From Lachnospiraceae bacterium UBA3689 (GTDB taxonomy: Bacteria; Bacillota; Clostridia; Lachnospirales; Lachnospiraceae), in NCBI GenBank assembly GCA_002371465.1, contig DFIU01000016.1:1-42550 (forward strand): a stretch of DNA of 42,550 nucleotides, in the 5' to 3' direction. Below the pieces are notes generated by a model, which did not search any database, was not told the DNA's origin, and saw only the letters and a program-made list of their open reading frames with translations. The position numbers and the translations under genes were made by a program. Of the stretch, positions 16,273-24,170 are shown piece after piece (positions within the stretch are counted from its first letter, which is position 1; each line of letters begins with the position of its first letter).

Positions 16273-17856
16273 TTACTCTCCTTCAATCGGCGTGATGCGG
16301 TTCTTATTAAAGAAAGACGCGACATCCTTGATCCCCAGAACCTCGTAGTCATGCGCGTAAGTTGCGTGTGATTTTCCTTCGGGTGTAAAGGACTGGTACA
16401 TCGTAAAACCGTCCAGAGCGACACGGCCGGTTCGCATATATCCTTCCCCGAATTGCGTCCACCCAATATTACCGTCTACATTGCAGAAAATATTGTAGCC
16501 CTGGCTCTTAAAATACTTATACTTCGCGTTCTCCTCAGTATAGTCCCCGACTCCACCGATATCCCCGCCAAAGGCAAAGATGATCTTATCCACATCGCCG
16601 AGGATCGGATGATTGACGGTCATCCATCTCTCATTGTCCTGCTGCAGCTGCTCCGCTGTCTTGTCCGTTGCATTCCAATGAGCATAGGTATGGGAGGCAA
16701 AGGTCCAGCCGGTTGCCTTCATCGCATTCGCGACAGCCGTTGCGTCTTTAACATCCTGCTCCCAGTTAAAGTCCGGATGATCTTTCAGCCACTCAACCTG
16801 GTCCTGGCTCAGCTTCTCATTATTGATATCCTTGTAATAATCATTGGTCCGATAGCCGAATACTCCGTCATAGCCAGTCATCGCTACGGTACCCTTGTGG
16901 CCGTGATAAGAAAAATCCGGATGATTCTTCACAAATGTATCCATCCTTGGGACCACATCGTAGTCTCCAATCTTTGTCTCCCCATTTTCGTCCGTATATT
17001 CACACTTCACCTCGCCGTTCTTATCGATCAGCATCTTGGTCGCATAGCCCTGGGTACCGATTCCGTAGGTGTGATAATAGCTCAGATCGTCCTCGGAAAG
17101 GACAAAGGCCTTCTTACCTTCCGGCAGCATCAGATTCGGATTTTTGGAAATGGAGACCGAACCGTCGGCATTTTTGGTCTTGACGCACAGATCGTCCAGG
17201 CTGACCATAACATAGCCGGCATCATACATATCCTGAATCATATGATCAAACTCATCCGCGGTTGTCATAGCCGCGTCATTTCTCCAGGCCCGGTCCTCTC
17301 CGACGACGTCCTTTCTAAGCCCCCGGTCGTCATTGAGCAGAGAATGGAAAAAGATATGGGGGACCTGGGTCACATCGACCGGCTTGCAGGCTTCCTTCTG
17401 CGTCGTATAGTCCCGAATTGCAGTCTGCATATCATCATCGGTGCCCGCGCCATCAAACTTCTGAAGAATCGCAATTGCACGGTCATAGTCATACTGCTTT
17501 GCGGCTGCCGAAGCGCCGTTCAGAGCCTCTTCCTTTGATGAAGGAGCCGGTACATCCTGCAGATCTGCCTCTGCCTGTCGGTCAGGGGCAGATACCGCAG
17601 CTGTCTCCGGTCCGGAAGAAGTCTCCTGAAGAGACTGGGCTGTCACAGACGCTGCCCCCTTGGGCGGTTCGCCGGCCGAGTGATTCTTTAACACAAGTTT
17701 CCTTCCGAGAGTCAGGATACAGACCAATATAAAAACCAGTGCAAGCAGAAGAATGAGCCTTGCAAACAGGCGGCCCCTCCGTCTGTTTTTGCGGCGCTTT
17801 CCGCTGTGATGCCCATATCCATTTTGTCTACCGTTTTTCTCATTATGCTCAGACAT
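16273..17856 (-). CDS. Membrane-anchored polysaccharide deacetylase (NodB-type)
   Basis: The 527-aa protein starts with a very basic cytoplasmic stretch (KRRKNRRRGR) and one membrane helix (about residues 31-52, LILLLALVFILVCILTL). A low-complexity linker follows to about residue 115, then an extracellular deacetylase domain. In it, FVLSEDDLSYY (Asp pair near 256-257) replaces the usual TFDDG, ASHTYAHW supplies the HxxxH metal ligands (His389, His393), and FAFGGDIG resembles the YPFG block. Targets of such enzymes are peptidoglycan or other N-acetylated glycans; which one cannot be told. I chose the ATG at 17856, preceded by AGGGGGG and GGA. A longer frame from 18006 runs into the fba terminator and is rejected. 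Confidence 0.85.
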   Translation of the reverse strand: MSEHNEKNGRQNGYGHHSGKRRKNRRRGRLFARLILLLALVFILVCILTLGRKLVLKNHSAGEPPKGAASVTAQSLQETSSGPETAAVSAPDRQAEADLQDVPAPSSKEEALNGASAAAKQYDYDRAIAILQKFDGAGTDDDMQTAIRDYTTQKEACKPVDVTQVPHIFFHSLLNDDRGLRKDVVGEDRAWRNDAAMTTADEFDHMIQDMYDAGYVMVSLDDLCVKTKNADGSVSISKNPNLMLPEGKKAFVLSEDDLSYYHTYGIGTQGYATKMLIDKNGEVKCEYTDENGETKIGDYDVVPRMDTFVKNHPDFSYHGHKGTVAMTGYDGVFGYRTNDYYKDINNEKLSQDQVEWLKDHPDFNWEQDVKDATAVANAMKATGWTFASHTYAHWNATDKTAEQLQQDNERWMTVNHPILGDVDKIIFAFGGDIGGVGDYTEENAKYKYFKSQGYNIFCNVDGNIGWTQFGEGYMRTGRVALDGFTMYQSFTPEGKSHATYAHDYEVLGIKDVASFFNKNRITPIEGE

Positions 17857-17905
17857 AGATTTCCAATACCCCCCTGTATGGTTATCAAAAGTTACAAGTG
17901 TATCT

Positions 17906-17934
17906 ACCTTACCATCTTCTGCCCTTATTTTCAA
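17906..17934 (-). promoter_or_regulatory. Promoter of the deacetylase gene
   Basis: TTGAAA (17929-17934), 17 nt, TAAGGT (17906-17911) with the TGG extension, sharing ATGGTAAGGTAG exactly with the leuA promoter. Confidence 0.55.
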
Positions 17935-18004
17935 CAAGGGGCGGCTGCTCCCCGTACAGGTCTCATCCCATAAAACCCGAGGCAGTTCAGGTTTCCGGTA
18001 CGAC

Positions 18005-18039
18005 AAAAAAGGAATGCCGCCTAAGCGACATTCCTTTTT
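18005..18039 (-). terminator. fba terminator
   Basis: A stem of GGAATG / CATTCC flanked by A and T tracts encloses a 12-nt apex and ends in six T on the minus strand, 19 nt after the fba stop. The A tract on the opposite side means it could work in both directions. Confidence 0.9.
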
Positions 18040-18057
18040 CGGTCAGACGATTTATCT

Positions 18058-18924
18058 TCAAGCCTTGTTAGCGGAACCAAATACATTGATCTTGTACTTG
18101 ACCATGTCAACAATAGCCTGTGTACCGTCAGCTAAGAGCTTACGGGGATCAAAGCCCTTGCCCTGCTGATCCTTGCCTGCTTCGATATACTCTCTGACAG
18201 CCTTTGCAAATACGAGCTGGCACTCGGTATTGACATTGACCTTTGCTACACCCATGGTGATCGCCTTCTGAACCATCTCATCCGGGATTCCGGAACCGCC
18301 GTGAAGGACGAGCGGCATATCGCCGACCTTAGCCTTGATCGCCTCGAGGACATCGAAACGAAGTCCCGGCCAGCCTTCCGGATAAACGCCGTGGATATTG
18401 CCGATGCCTGCTGCCAGCATGGTGACGCCCAGATCCGCAACAGACTTGCATTCATCCGGATCAGCGCATTCGCCCATGCCGACGACGCCGTCTTCTTCAC
18501 CGCCGATTGCACCGACTTCTGCTTCGATGGACATGCCCTTCTCATTGCAGATCGCAACCAGTTCCTTGGTCTTTTCGATATTTTCCTCGATCGGAAGAGA
18601 AGAACCGTCGAACATGATGGATGAGAAACCGGCTTCGATACATTCCTTAGCAGCATCATAGGTGCCGTGATCCAGGTGAAGGGCAACCGGAACCGTAATC
18701 TTCTGGGATTCGATGACATCCTTTACCATATCCGTAACAGTCTTAAAGCCGCACATGTACTTGCCTGCGCCACAGGAGACCTGTACGATAACCGGTGCGT
18801 TGGACTCCTGAGCTCCCTTTAAGACTGCCTTGGTCCATTCAAGATTGTTCAGGTTAAAAGCGCCAATCGCGTAATGACCGGCTACTGCAACCTGAGCCAT
18901 CTCTTTTGCTGAAACTAATGCCAT
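18058..18924 (-). CDS. fba: Class II fructose-bisphosphate aldolase
   Basis: Fba splits fructose 1,6-bisphosphate into dihydroxyacetone phosphate and glyceraldehyde 3-phosphate in glycolysis. The 288-aa protein is a short class II (zinc) aldolase: HYAIGAFNLNNLEW at the N-terminus, PVALHLDHGTYDAAKECIE with the catalytic Asp and zinc histidine (near residues 82-84), EAEVGAIGGEEDG, a zinc-ligand histidine in GNIHGVYP, and VLHGGSGIPDEMV with the last zinc histidine and phosphate loop. AGGAGG lies eight bases before the ATG. It has its own promoter and a strong terminator, so it appears monocistronic and probably highly expressed. Confidence 0.97.
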   Translation of the reverse strand: MALVSAKEMAQVAVAGHYAIGAFNLNNLEWTKAVLKGAQESNAPVIVQVSCGAGKYMCGFKTVTDMVKDVIESQKITVPVALHLDHGTYDAAKECIEAGFSSIMFDGSSLPIEENIEKTKELVAICNEKGMSIEAEVGAIGGEEDGVVGMGECADPDECKSVADLGVTMLAAGIGNIHGVYPEGWPGLRFDVLEAIKAKVGDMPLVLHGGSGIPDEMVQKAITMGVAKVNVNTECQLVFAKAVREYIEAGKDQQGKGFDPRKLLADGTQAIVDMVKYKINVFGSANKA

Positions 18925-18955
18925 GTTTCATTTCCTCCTTTTATTAGATATCTCA

Positions 18956-18999
18956 AGTTTATACCGATTCTTTGGGAGCGTCAATTCATTTGCATGAAT
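18956..18999 (-). promoter_or_regulatory. fba promoter with adjoining palindrome
   Basis: TTGACG (18979-18984), 17 nt, TAAACT (18956-18961); a TATAAA two bases upstream (spacing 15) overlaps it. The inverted repeat ATTCAT-N4-ATGAAT (18984-18999) directly abuts the -35 box and could be an operator. Confidence 0.55.
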
Positions 19000-19051
19000 A
19001 TATTGTCAATAATCCAAATGTTCCAGGCTTTTATCCAAAACTCCCCTTCTA

Positions 19052-20602
19052 TCAGCGGCTCAGTCTGTCAAACCGGTCAAAAAAGGGAAGGACCCGCTTT
19101 AAAATGACGTCCGTACCGCCTGCCTCTTCCGCCTCTACATTCATAGGCAGGACCGGGTCGTGAAGGGACTTTCTGACCAGGAGCCAGCCTTTAACCTCCT
19201 CGTCATCAAAGGAAATGCGAATGCCCTCATAGTTGGGGCTTACGATATGGAAACGGGAATCAGCCTGGGCAAACTTCCTGAATCCATCCAGGACCTCCGT
19301 CCCGTAGGCGGCAAAATCCTCTCCGGCTATCTTAAAGCGAAGTTCAGAGGATTCCGCCGGCGCTTTAAGGTCAGAGGTAAGGGATTCGATCCGCTTGCCT
19401 TCCTTTTTCATCTGCGCCATCTTGCAGATAATCTTGACCGCGATATAGGCGCCGTCATCCGAAAAATAGTTCTCCTTAAAGGCGCCGTGACCGCTGGTCT
19501 CGATCGCAAGCTGGCAGTCCTCTCCCGCCCGGTTCAGCTCGATACCCTTGTCGATGACGTTCTTATAGCCCCGCTTAAAGCGGAGGTGACGCATCTTAAG
19601 GTTCCCCTCCAGGAAATCCTGCAGTTCATCACTGGTTACGGAATCCGTCACGACCGTGGAACCCGGATGCTGCTCAGCAACAATCGCCGCCAGCAGGGCG
19701 ATCAGGGCATTCCGATTGACCTCGGTCCCATCCGCGAAGACGACCGCCCCCCGGTCCCCGTCGCAGTCAAAGATGACGCCCAGATCGGCGTGGCTGTCCA
19801 CCGTAGCCCTTCTCGCTGCCTCCATGGCTGTCGGATTTTCCGGATTGGGGATGTGGTTGGGGAAGGTCCCGTCCGGATCCAGGTAGACAGAACCGGAGAT
19901 ATCCGCTCCGAGAGGCTCCAGGATCTTCGTTGCGAAAAAGCCCGCCGCCCCGTTGCCGGCATCCTCGACGATATGAAGTCCTTTTAGAGGATGGTCAAAG
20001 TCATCGGCAGCTACTTCCTCTTTAATGAAGGTCTTCATCTGGTCGGCATATGCGGTCACCATATCAAAGACTTCCGCCTCATAAGGTCCCACCGGAAGCT
20101 TGGCAGCTCTGATGATGGCTTCCTCATCCGCTTGCCCATAAGAAGCAGCAAGATCGGAGGCGATCTTAAGCACCTCGGTCAGCTCGTTGTGTTCAAGACC
20201 GCCGTCCTTTGTAAAAAATTTCAGACCATTGCGGTTAAAGGGCAGATGGCTGGCGGTGATCATGACCGCGCCGTCAAAATTGCTGGCAGGAAGGACCGTC
20301 GACTGGAACATAGCCGGAGTTGAAATAAGGCCGCAGTCAAAGGTCCGGGAGAAGGATGCTCCCTTAAGGCAAGCCTCCTTTAGGTCCTTAGCCGTAATCC
20401 GGCTGTCATGGCCGACGCCAATCTTAAGGTCGGCTGCTGCTTTCCCCGTTTTCTTTTCCAGGAATTTGGTGTAGGCAAAAGCCAGAAAACGGACCAGGTC
20501 AGGGGTCAGGGTTTTTGCCTCCTCATCTGTTGCAAGGGCCGCCCCCCGGACATCATTTCCATTCTGCAGTTTCAGAAAAATCTTCTTGCAATCGTCAGAC
20601 AT
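19052..20602 (-). CDS. Alpha-D-phosphohexomutase (phosphomannomutase/phosphoglucomutase)
   Basis: The 516-aa protein interconverts hexose 1- and 6-phosphates. It shows the four phosphohexomutase landmarks: the phosphoserine loop TASHLPFN (Ser118), the Mg-binding loop DCDGDR (279-284), the sugar-binding loop ETSGHGA (368-374), and a C-terminal phosphate-contact region (SPNYEGIRISFDD). The serine loop reads TASHLP rather than the common TASHNP. Glucose versus mannose specificity cannot be read off. It stands alone with its own promoter between tsf and fba, and no clear terminator follows it before the fba promoter. Confidence 0.9.
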   Translation of the reverse strand: MSDDCKKIFLKLQNGNDVRGAALATDEEAKTLTPDLVRFLAFAYTKFLEKKTGKAAADLKIGVGHDSRITAKDLKEACLKGASFSRTFDCGLISTPAMFQSTVLPASNFDGAVMITASHLPFNRNGLKFFTKDGGLEHNELTEVLKIASDLAASYGQADEEAIIRAAKLPVGPYEAEVFDMVTAYADQMKTFIKEEVAADDFDHPLKGLHIVEDAGNGAAGFFATKILEPLGADISGSVYLDPDGTFPNHIPNPENPTAMEAARRATVDSHADLGVIFDCDGDRGAVVFADGTEVNRNALIALLAAIVAEQHPGSTVVTDSVTSDELQDFLEGNLKMRHLRFKRGYKNVIDKGIELNRAGEDCQLAIETSGHGAFKENYFSDDGAYIAVKIICKMAQMKKEGKRIESLTSDLKAPAESSELRFKIAGEDFAAYGTEVLDGFRKFAQADSRFHIVSPNYEGIRISFDDEEVKGWLLVRKSLHDPVLPMNVEAEEAGGTDVILKRVLPFFDRFDRLSR

Positions 20603-20642
20603 TCTTCCTCTCCTTTTTTGAACATTTATGGCTTTATTGTTC

Positions 20643-20672
20643 AGTATAAAGCCAGATGCAGGCGGAAGGCAA
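20643..20672 (-). promoter_or_regulatory. Promoter of the phosphohexomutase gene
   Basis: TTGCCT (20667-20672), 18 nt, TATACT (20643-20648) on the minus strand, followed by AGGAGAGG ahead of the start codon at 20602. Confidence 0.55.
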
Positions 20673-20692
20673 CGGCAATGGTCTTTTTGCGC

Positions 20693-20723
20693 AAAAAAAG
20701 AACGCCCGGTCGCCCGGACGTCC
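20693..20723 (-). terminator. rpsB-tsf terminator
   Basis: A ten-pair stem (GGACGTCCGG / CCGGGCGTTC, two wobble pairs) on a GCGA tetraloop, followed by seven T, 16 nt after the tsf stop codon. Confidence 0.9.
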
Positions 20724-20739
20724 TCTTTAAAAGGACCGA

Positions 20740-21672
20740 TCAGCCCTTAACCTGCTTGGCAACTTCCTCCGCGAAGTTCTCCTGCTTCTTCTCAAGACCT
20801 TCGCCGGTTTCAAAGCGGACAAAGCCCTTGATCTGGATCTTAGCGCCATTTTCCTTGGCAACCTGATCCACATACTTCTGAACCTTCTGCTTGCCGTCCT
20901 CAGCCTTGACATAGACCTGGTCAAGAAGGCAGATTTCGGAAAGCTCCTTGTTGAGACGGCCCTGGACCATACCGTTCAGGATCTTCTCATTTGCATCCGG
21001 CTTCTCATTGCGGGCAGTCGTCAGAAGGATCTCCTTCTCACTGTCCAGATAAGCCTGATCGACTTCGCTTCTGGAGCAGTACTTGGGATTCAAAGCAGCA
21101 GCCTGAAGCGCGACGTTGTGAGCCATCTCCCTGATTGCGTCGTTGACAACGTCTGTCACGACATCGACCAGAACGACGATCTTGCCGCCGGCATGAGTAT
21201 AGGAAGTGATAAAACCGTTCTCTTCCGTCAGCTTTTTGAAGCGGCGGATCTTCAGGTTTTCGCTGATGACAGCGACTTCATCGGTCAGAGCTTCGGAAAC
21301 GGTCTTGGACTCATCAAAGATCCACTTTTCAGCCATGAAGCTGTCCAGATCAGCAGCTTCTGTCTGCAGAGCCTGCTGAGCGACCTGAGCGACATAGGAC
21401 TTGAACTTGTCGGTCTGAGCCGCGAAGTCTGTCTCAGAATTTACTTCTACAACAGCAGCTGTCTTAGCGTCTTCGGAGACAGCTCCTGCCGCCAGACCTT
21501 CTGCCGCGATCCGGTCCGCCTTCTTGGCAGCCTTGATCGCCCCGCTCTCACGCAGGAAATTGATAGCAGCATCCAGATCCCCGTTGGTCTCAGCCAGCGC
21601 CTTCTTGCATTCCATCATGCCGGCACCGCTCATCTCACGGAGTTTCTTTACCTGTGCAGCTGTGATTGCCAT
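20740..21672 (-). CDS. tsf: Translation elongation factor Ts
   Basis: EF-Ts recharges EF-Tu with GTP by promoting GDP release. The 310-aa protein starts MAITAAQVKKLREMSGAGMM, followed by ECKKALAETNGDLDAAI (UBA-like N-domain), then the TDFAAQ core motif (NSETDFAAQTDKF, residues about 78-90). The C-terminal part, with SEICLLDQVYVK and FVRFETGEGLEKK, is typical. The ATG at 21672 follows the rpsB stop by one base, and its ribosome binding site AAGGAGG lies inside the last codons of rpsB, so translation is coupled. The order rpsB-tsf is conserved across bacteria. Confidence 0.98.
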   Translation of the reverse strand: MAITAAQVKKLREMSGAGMMECKKALAETNGDLDAAINFLRESGAIKAAKKADRIAAEGLAAGAVSEDAKTAAVVEVNSETDFAAQTDKFKSYVAQVAQQALQTEAADLDSFMAEKWIFDESKTVSEALTDEVAVISENLKIRRFKKLTEENGFITSYTHAGGKIVVLVDVVTDVVNDAIREMAHNVALQAAALNPKYCSRSEVDQAYLDSEKEILLTTARNEKPDANEKILNGMVQGRLNKELSEICLLDQVYVKAEDGKQKVQKYVDQVAKENGAKIQIKGFVRFETGEGLEKKQENFAEEVAKQVKG

Positions 21673-21673
21673 A

Positions 21674-22453
21674 TTAGTCCTCCTTTGCAGCCTCTGCTGC
21701 CTTCTCGGATTCTTCATCCGGATAAGCTGTGTAGCCTTCAGCCGGAACTTCTGCGGAATCAGCTTCCATAGCGCCCTGGTTGGCTTCGATGACAGCGTCA
21801 GCCATCTTGCCGACAATCAGCTTAACGGCACGGATCGCGTCGTCATTGCCCGGGATTACATAGGAAAGTTCATCCGGATCGCAGTTGGTATCGCAGATAC
21901 CGATCAGCGGTATATTGAGCTTGTGAGCCTCTGCGACACAGATACGCTCCTTCTTGGGATCAACGACAAAAATCGCGTCCGGCAGCTTCTTCATATCTCT
22001 GATACCGCCCAGGTTCTTCTCCAGCTTCTCATGTTCCTTCTTGAGGTTCAGAACTTCCTTCTTGGGCAGAGCTTCAAATGTGCCGTCTTCCGCCATTTCC
22101 TCGATGTCCTTCATTCTCTTGATCCGGCCCTGGATGGTGCGGAAGTTGGTCAGCATACCGCCGAGCCATCTTTCGTTGATGTAGAACTGGCCGCAGCGCT
22201 TTGCTTCTGTCGCGATCGCGTCCTGAGCCTGCTTCTTGGTTCCGACAAAGAGAATTCTGCCGCCCTTAGCGATGATATCGCCTACCGCATTGTAAGCGTC
22301 GTCGATCATGCCGACCGTCTTCTGAAGATCGATGATATAGATCCCGTTGCGCTCGGTATAGATGTACTGCTTCATCTTGGGGTTCCAGCGTCTTGTCTGA
22401 TGTCCGAAGTGAACACCGGCTTCAAGGAGCTGCTTCATGGAAATAACACTCAT
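21674..22453 (-). CDS. rpsB: 30S ribosomal protein S2
   Basis: S2 is a late-assembling 30S protein needed for S1 binding and initiation. The 259-aa sequence carries MSVISMKQLLEAGVHFGHQT and RRWNPKMKQYIYTERNGIYI, the signature GRILFVGTKKQAQDAI, RWLGGMLTNFRTI, and PDAIFVVDPKKERICVAEA, with an acidic, alanine-rich tail. The ATG at 22453 has AAGGAG seven bases upstream; the longer frame is leader RNA. It leads the rpsB-tsf operon, with a leader of about 120 nt that can form nested stems and may mediate S2 autoregulation. Confidence 0.98.
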   Translation of the reverse strand: MSVISMKQLLEAGVHFGHQTRRWNPKMKQYIYTERNGIYIIDLQKTVGMIDDAYNAVGDIIAKGGRILFVGTKKQAQDAIATEAKRCGQFYINERWLGGMLTNFRTIQGRIKRMKDIEEMAEDGTFEALPKKEVLNLKKEHEKLEKNLGGIRDMKKLPDAIFVVDPKKERICVAEAHKLNIPLIGICDTNCDPDELSYVIPGNDDAIRAVKLIVGKMADAVIEANQGAMEADSAEVPAEGYTAYPDEESEKAAEAAKED

Positions 22454-22487
22454 TTTGTTTCTCCTTATAAAATGGTTTTTGATCTGC

Positions 22488-22541
22488 CATGTGGTTCCGT
22501 CTGTCAAAACCCGAAGGCACCCGTGACAGGCTCCGCACATG
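22488..22541 (-). promoter_or_regulatory. Structured rpsB leader
   Basis: In the rpsB 5' leader CATGTG pairs with CACATG (outer stem, 22536-22541 with 22488-22493) and CTGTCA with TGACAG (inner stem, 22524-22529 with 22501-22506), around a small GCC-TTCG-GGT hairpin. The 3' end lies about 34 nt before the start codon. Ribosomal protein operons are often autoregulated through such leaders; whether this one is cannot be decided from one sequence. Confidence 0.45.
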
Positions 22542-22578
22542 TGAATAATAGGATCTGCTGTCCGTAAACAGCTTGAGT

Positions 22579-22608
22579 ATCATACCATAGAAAAAGCCAG
22601 AAAGTCAA
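22579..22608 (-). promoter_or_regulatory. rpsB promoter
   Basis: TTGACT (22603-22608), 18 nt, TATGAT (22579-22584) with a TGG extension on the minus strand. The -35 box is part of the downstream arm of the terminator of the preceding gene. Confidence 0.75.
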
Positions 22609-22633
22609 CCGTCAGATGCGGTTGACTTTCTGG
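22591..22633 (-). terminator. Terminator overlapping the end of the HAD-CPBP gene
   Basis: A perfect 15-bp inverted repeat (22619-22633 with 22597-22611) with a 7-nt loop, followed on the minus strand by CTTTTTC. The stop codon of the HAD-CPBP gene (22612-22614) lies in the loop, so the ascending arm is coding sequence, and the descending arm holds the -35 box of rpsB. Confidence 0.85.
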
Positions 22634-24153
22634 TCCCGATAAAAGATCCAAACCGCAGCGCAGACAGCGAGGATGCTGATACAGATGACAGCAAGACCCA
22701 TCCCAAAGGACGTCGCTTCCCCCTCTGGCAGAGACTGCTGAATGAGGGCAAAACTGTTGACGCCCAGGTGGGCAAAAAAGGACGCCTTTAAGGTCCCGTA
22801 GTGTTCATAAATAAGGGCGAGGACAAAACCCAGCGCTGCCGCCGGAATGCCCTGCTCCAGATTCCCGTGGAAGATGCCGAAGATGGCGCCGCTGATTGCA
22901 GCCGCTGCCCAGACACTTAAATGGTCCCGCAGCCGCCTAAAGACAACCGCCCGGAAGAGGTACTCCTCCCCCAAAGGTCCGATCACCGCGATCATCAAAA
23001 AGACTGCCCAGAAGGGCCACTCTCCAAAGCTTTGAACAAAGTCCGCGTAGGCGCTGCTCGACGGGATCAGGCTGGACAAAAGGCTGATCAAAAATTCCGC
23101 CCCCAGGGTCAGGCAGATGACCATGACAGCCGCCACGATACCAAAGGGCTTTTTTTGAAGCAGCCGGTCCGATTCTCCGTAGGCGGTCCGCCGTCTCTCA
23201 TCGTCTCGGAAAATGATCAGCATGACCACAAAGTAGATAAAATCCATAACTGCCGTAAGAGGCAGGGTCAATCGGATGGTCTGCTGCCGGACCTCTTCTG
23301 CCGAAGCGCCCCCTGCCGCAGCCATGACCGTTCCCAAAAGGGCGCCCAGAAGCAGGTTGATGGCAAGCGCCAGCAGGGGCGGCCAGATCACGCTCCAGAT
23401 CGCAAATCCGGGCGATTCCATATGCAGGGTTGGAGAAACCTCATAAAAGGAGGGCTGCTCCAAAGTTTTCCTTGAAGGTTCCGCCTGTCTGCCGTCCCGG
23501 TACTGACCGATCAGAACATTGCGGACCTCCTCCGGCGTATCGGCGATGCAGTCCGGCCACGCCTTAGTCAGTTCCTCTCTTGAACCGTAGCCGTAGGTGA
23601 CGCCGATGCTGCCGATCCCGGCTTTTTTCGCCCCGACCACATCGTAGTTCCGATCTCCGACCAGGACCGCTTCCTGCCTCCGGTCCTTCATCCCAAGACG
23701 ATCAAGGATCTCTTCAATAACCTCAGCCTTGTCGGTCCTTCGCCCGTCCATTTGGCTGCCCATGACCAGGTCGAAATAGCGGTAGATATCAAAGTATTTT
23801 AAGATCCGCATACAGTAGGCGGTCGGCTTGGAGGAAGACAGGACCAGATGCATGCCCTCCTCTTTTAATTCCTTGAGCAAAGTCCGGATTCCTGCGTAGA
23901 TCCGGTTCTCATAGATGCCGATGGAGTCGTACCGTTCCCGGTAGGCGCTTACGCAGAGGTCTCCCTCTTCCTCCGTCAGATGGGCATACTTGATAAACTC
24001 CTCCTTAAGGGGCGGTCCGACAAAGCGGCGCAAATCAAGCAGGTTGGCGTCGATGCCCTTGACCTTCTTTAAGGCGTACTGCACACACCGGGTAATCCCC
24101 TCTCCGGAATCCGTCAGGGTTCCATCCAGGTCAAATAAGATCGTATTCCACAT
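22612..24153 (-). CDS. HAD-family phosphatase fused to a CPBP intramembrane protease
   Basis: The 513-aa protein joins two families. Residues 1-215 are a HAD phosphatase of the PGP/PpaX type: FDLDGTLTDSGEG (motif I, Asp8/Asp10), LSSSKPT (motif II), Lys142 region, and VGDRNYDVVGAKKAG (motif IV). Residues about 245-510 are membrane-spanning and carry the CPBP (Abi/CAAX protease-like) motifs: EEYLFR (396-401), FGIFHG with His429, and HLGVN with His462 and Asn466. All catalytic residues expected for both halves appear present. CPBP proteins cleave or process membrane peptides and prenylated-type substrates; some give bacteriocin immunity. It is the last gene of a six-gene run, 17 nt after argS. 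A single uninterrupted frame argues against an assembly artefact. Confidence 0.88.
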   Translation of the reverse strand: MWNTILFDLDGTLTDSGEGITRCVQYALKKVKGIDANLLDLRRFVGPPLKEEFIKYAHLTEEEGDLCVSAYRERYDSIGIYENRIYAGIRTLLKELKEEGMHLVLSSSKPTAYCMRILKYFDIYRYFDLVMGSQMDGRRTDKAEVIEEILDRLGMKDRRQEAVLVGDRNYDVVGAKKAGIGSIGVTYGYGSREELTKAWPDCIADTPEEVRNVLIGQYRDGRQAEPSRKTLEQPSFYEVSPTLHMESPGFAIWSVIWPPLLALAINLLLGALLGTVMAAAGGASAEEVRQQTIRLTLPLTAVMDFIYFVVMLIIFRDDERRRTAYGESDRLLQKKPFGIVAAVMVICLTLGAEFLISLLSSLIPSSSAYADFVQSFGEWPFWAVFLMIAVIGPLGEEYLFRAVVFRRLRDHLSVWAAAAISGAIFGIFHGNLEQGIPAAALGFVLALIYEHYGTLKASFFAHLGVNSFALIQQSLPEGEATSFGMGLAVICISILAVCAAVWIFYRDQKVNRI

Positions 24154-24170
24154 AAGTCCTCTTTCTCTTT

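Noticed and set aside
17857..18006. N-terminal extension of the deacetylase gene
   Set aside because: It would run back through its own promoter to the fba terminator, and a good ribosome binding site precedes the ATG at 17856.
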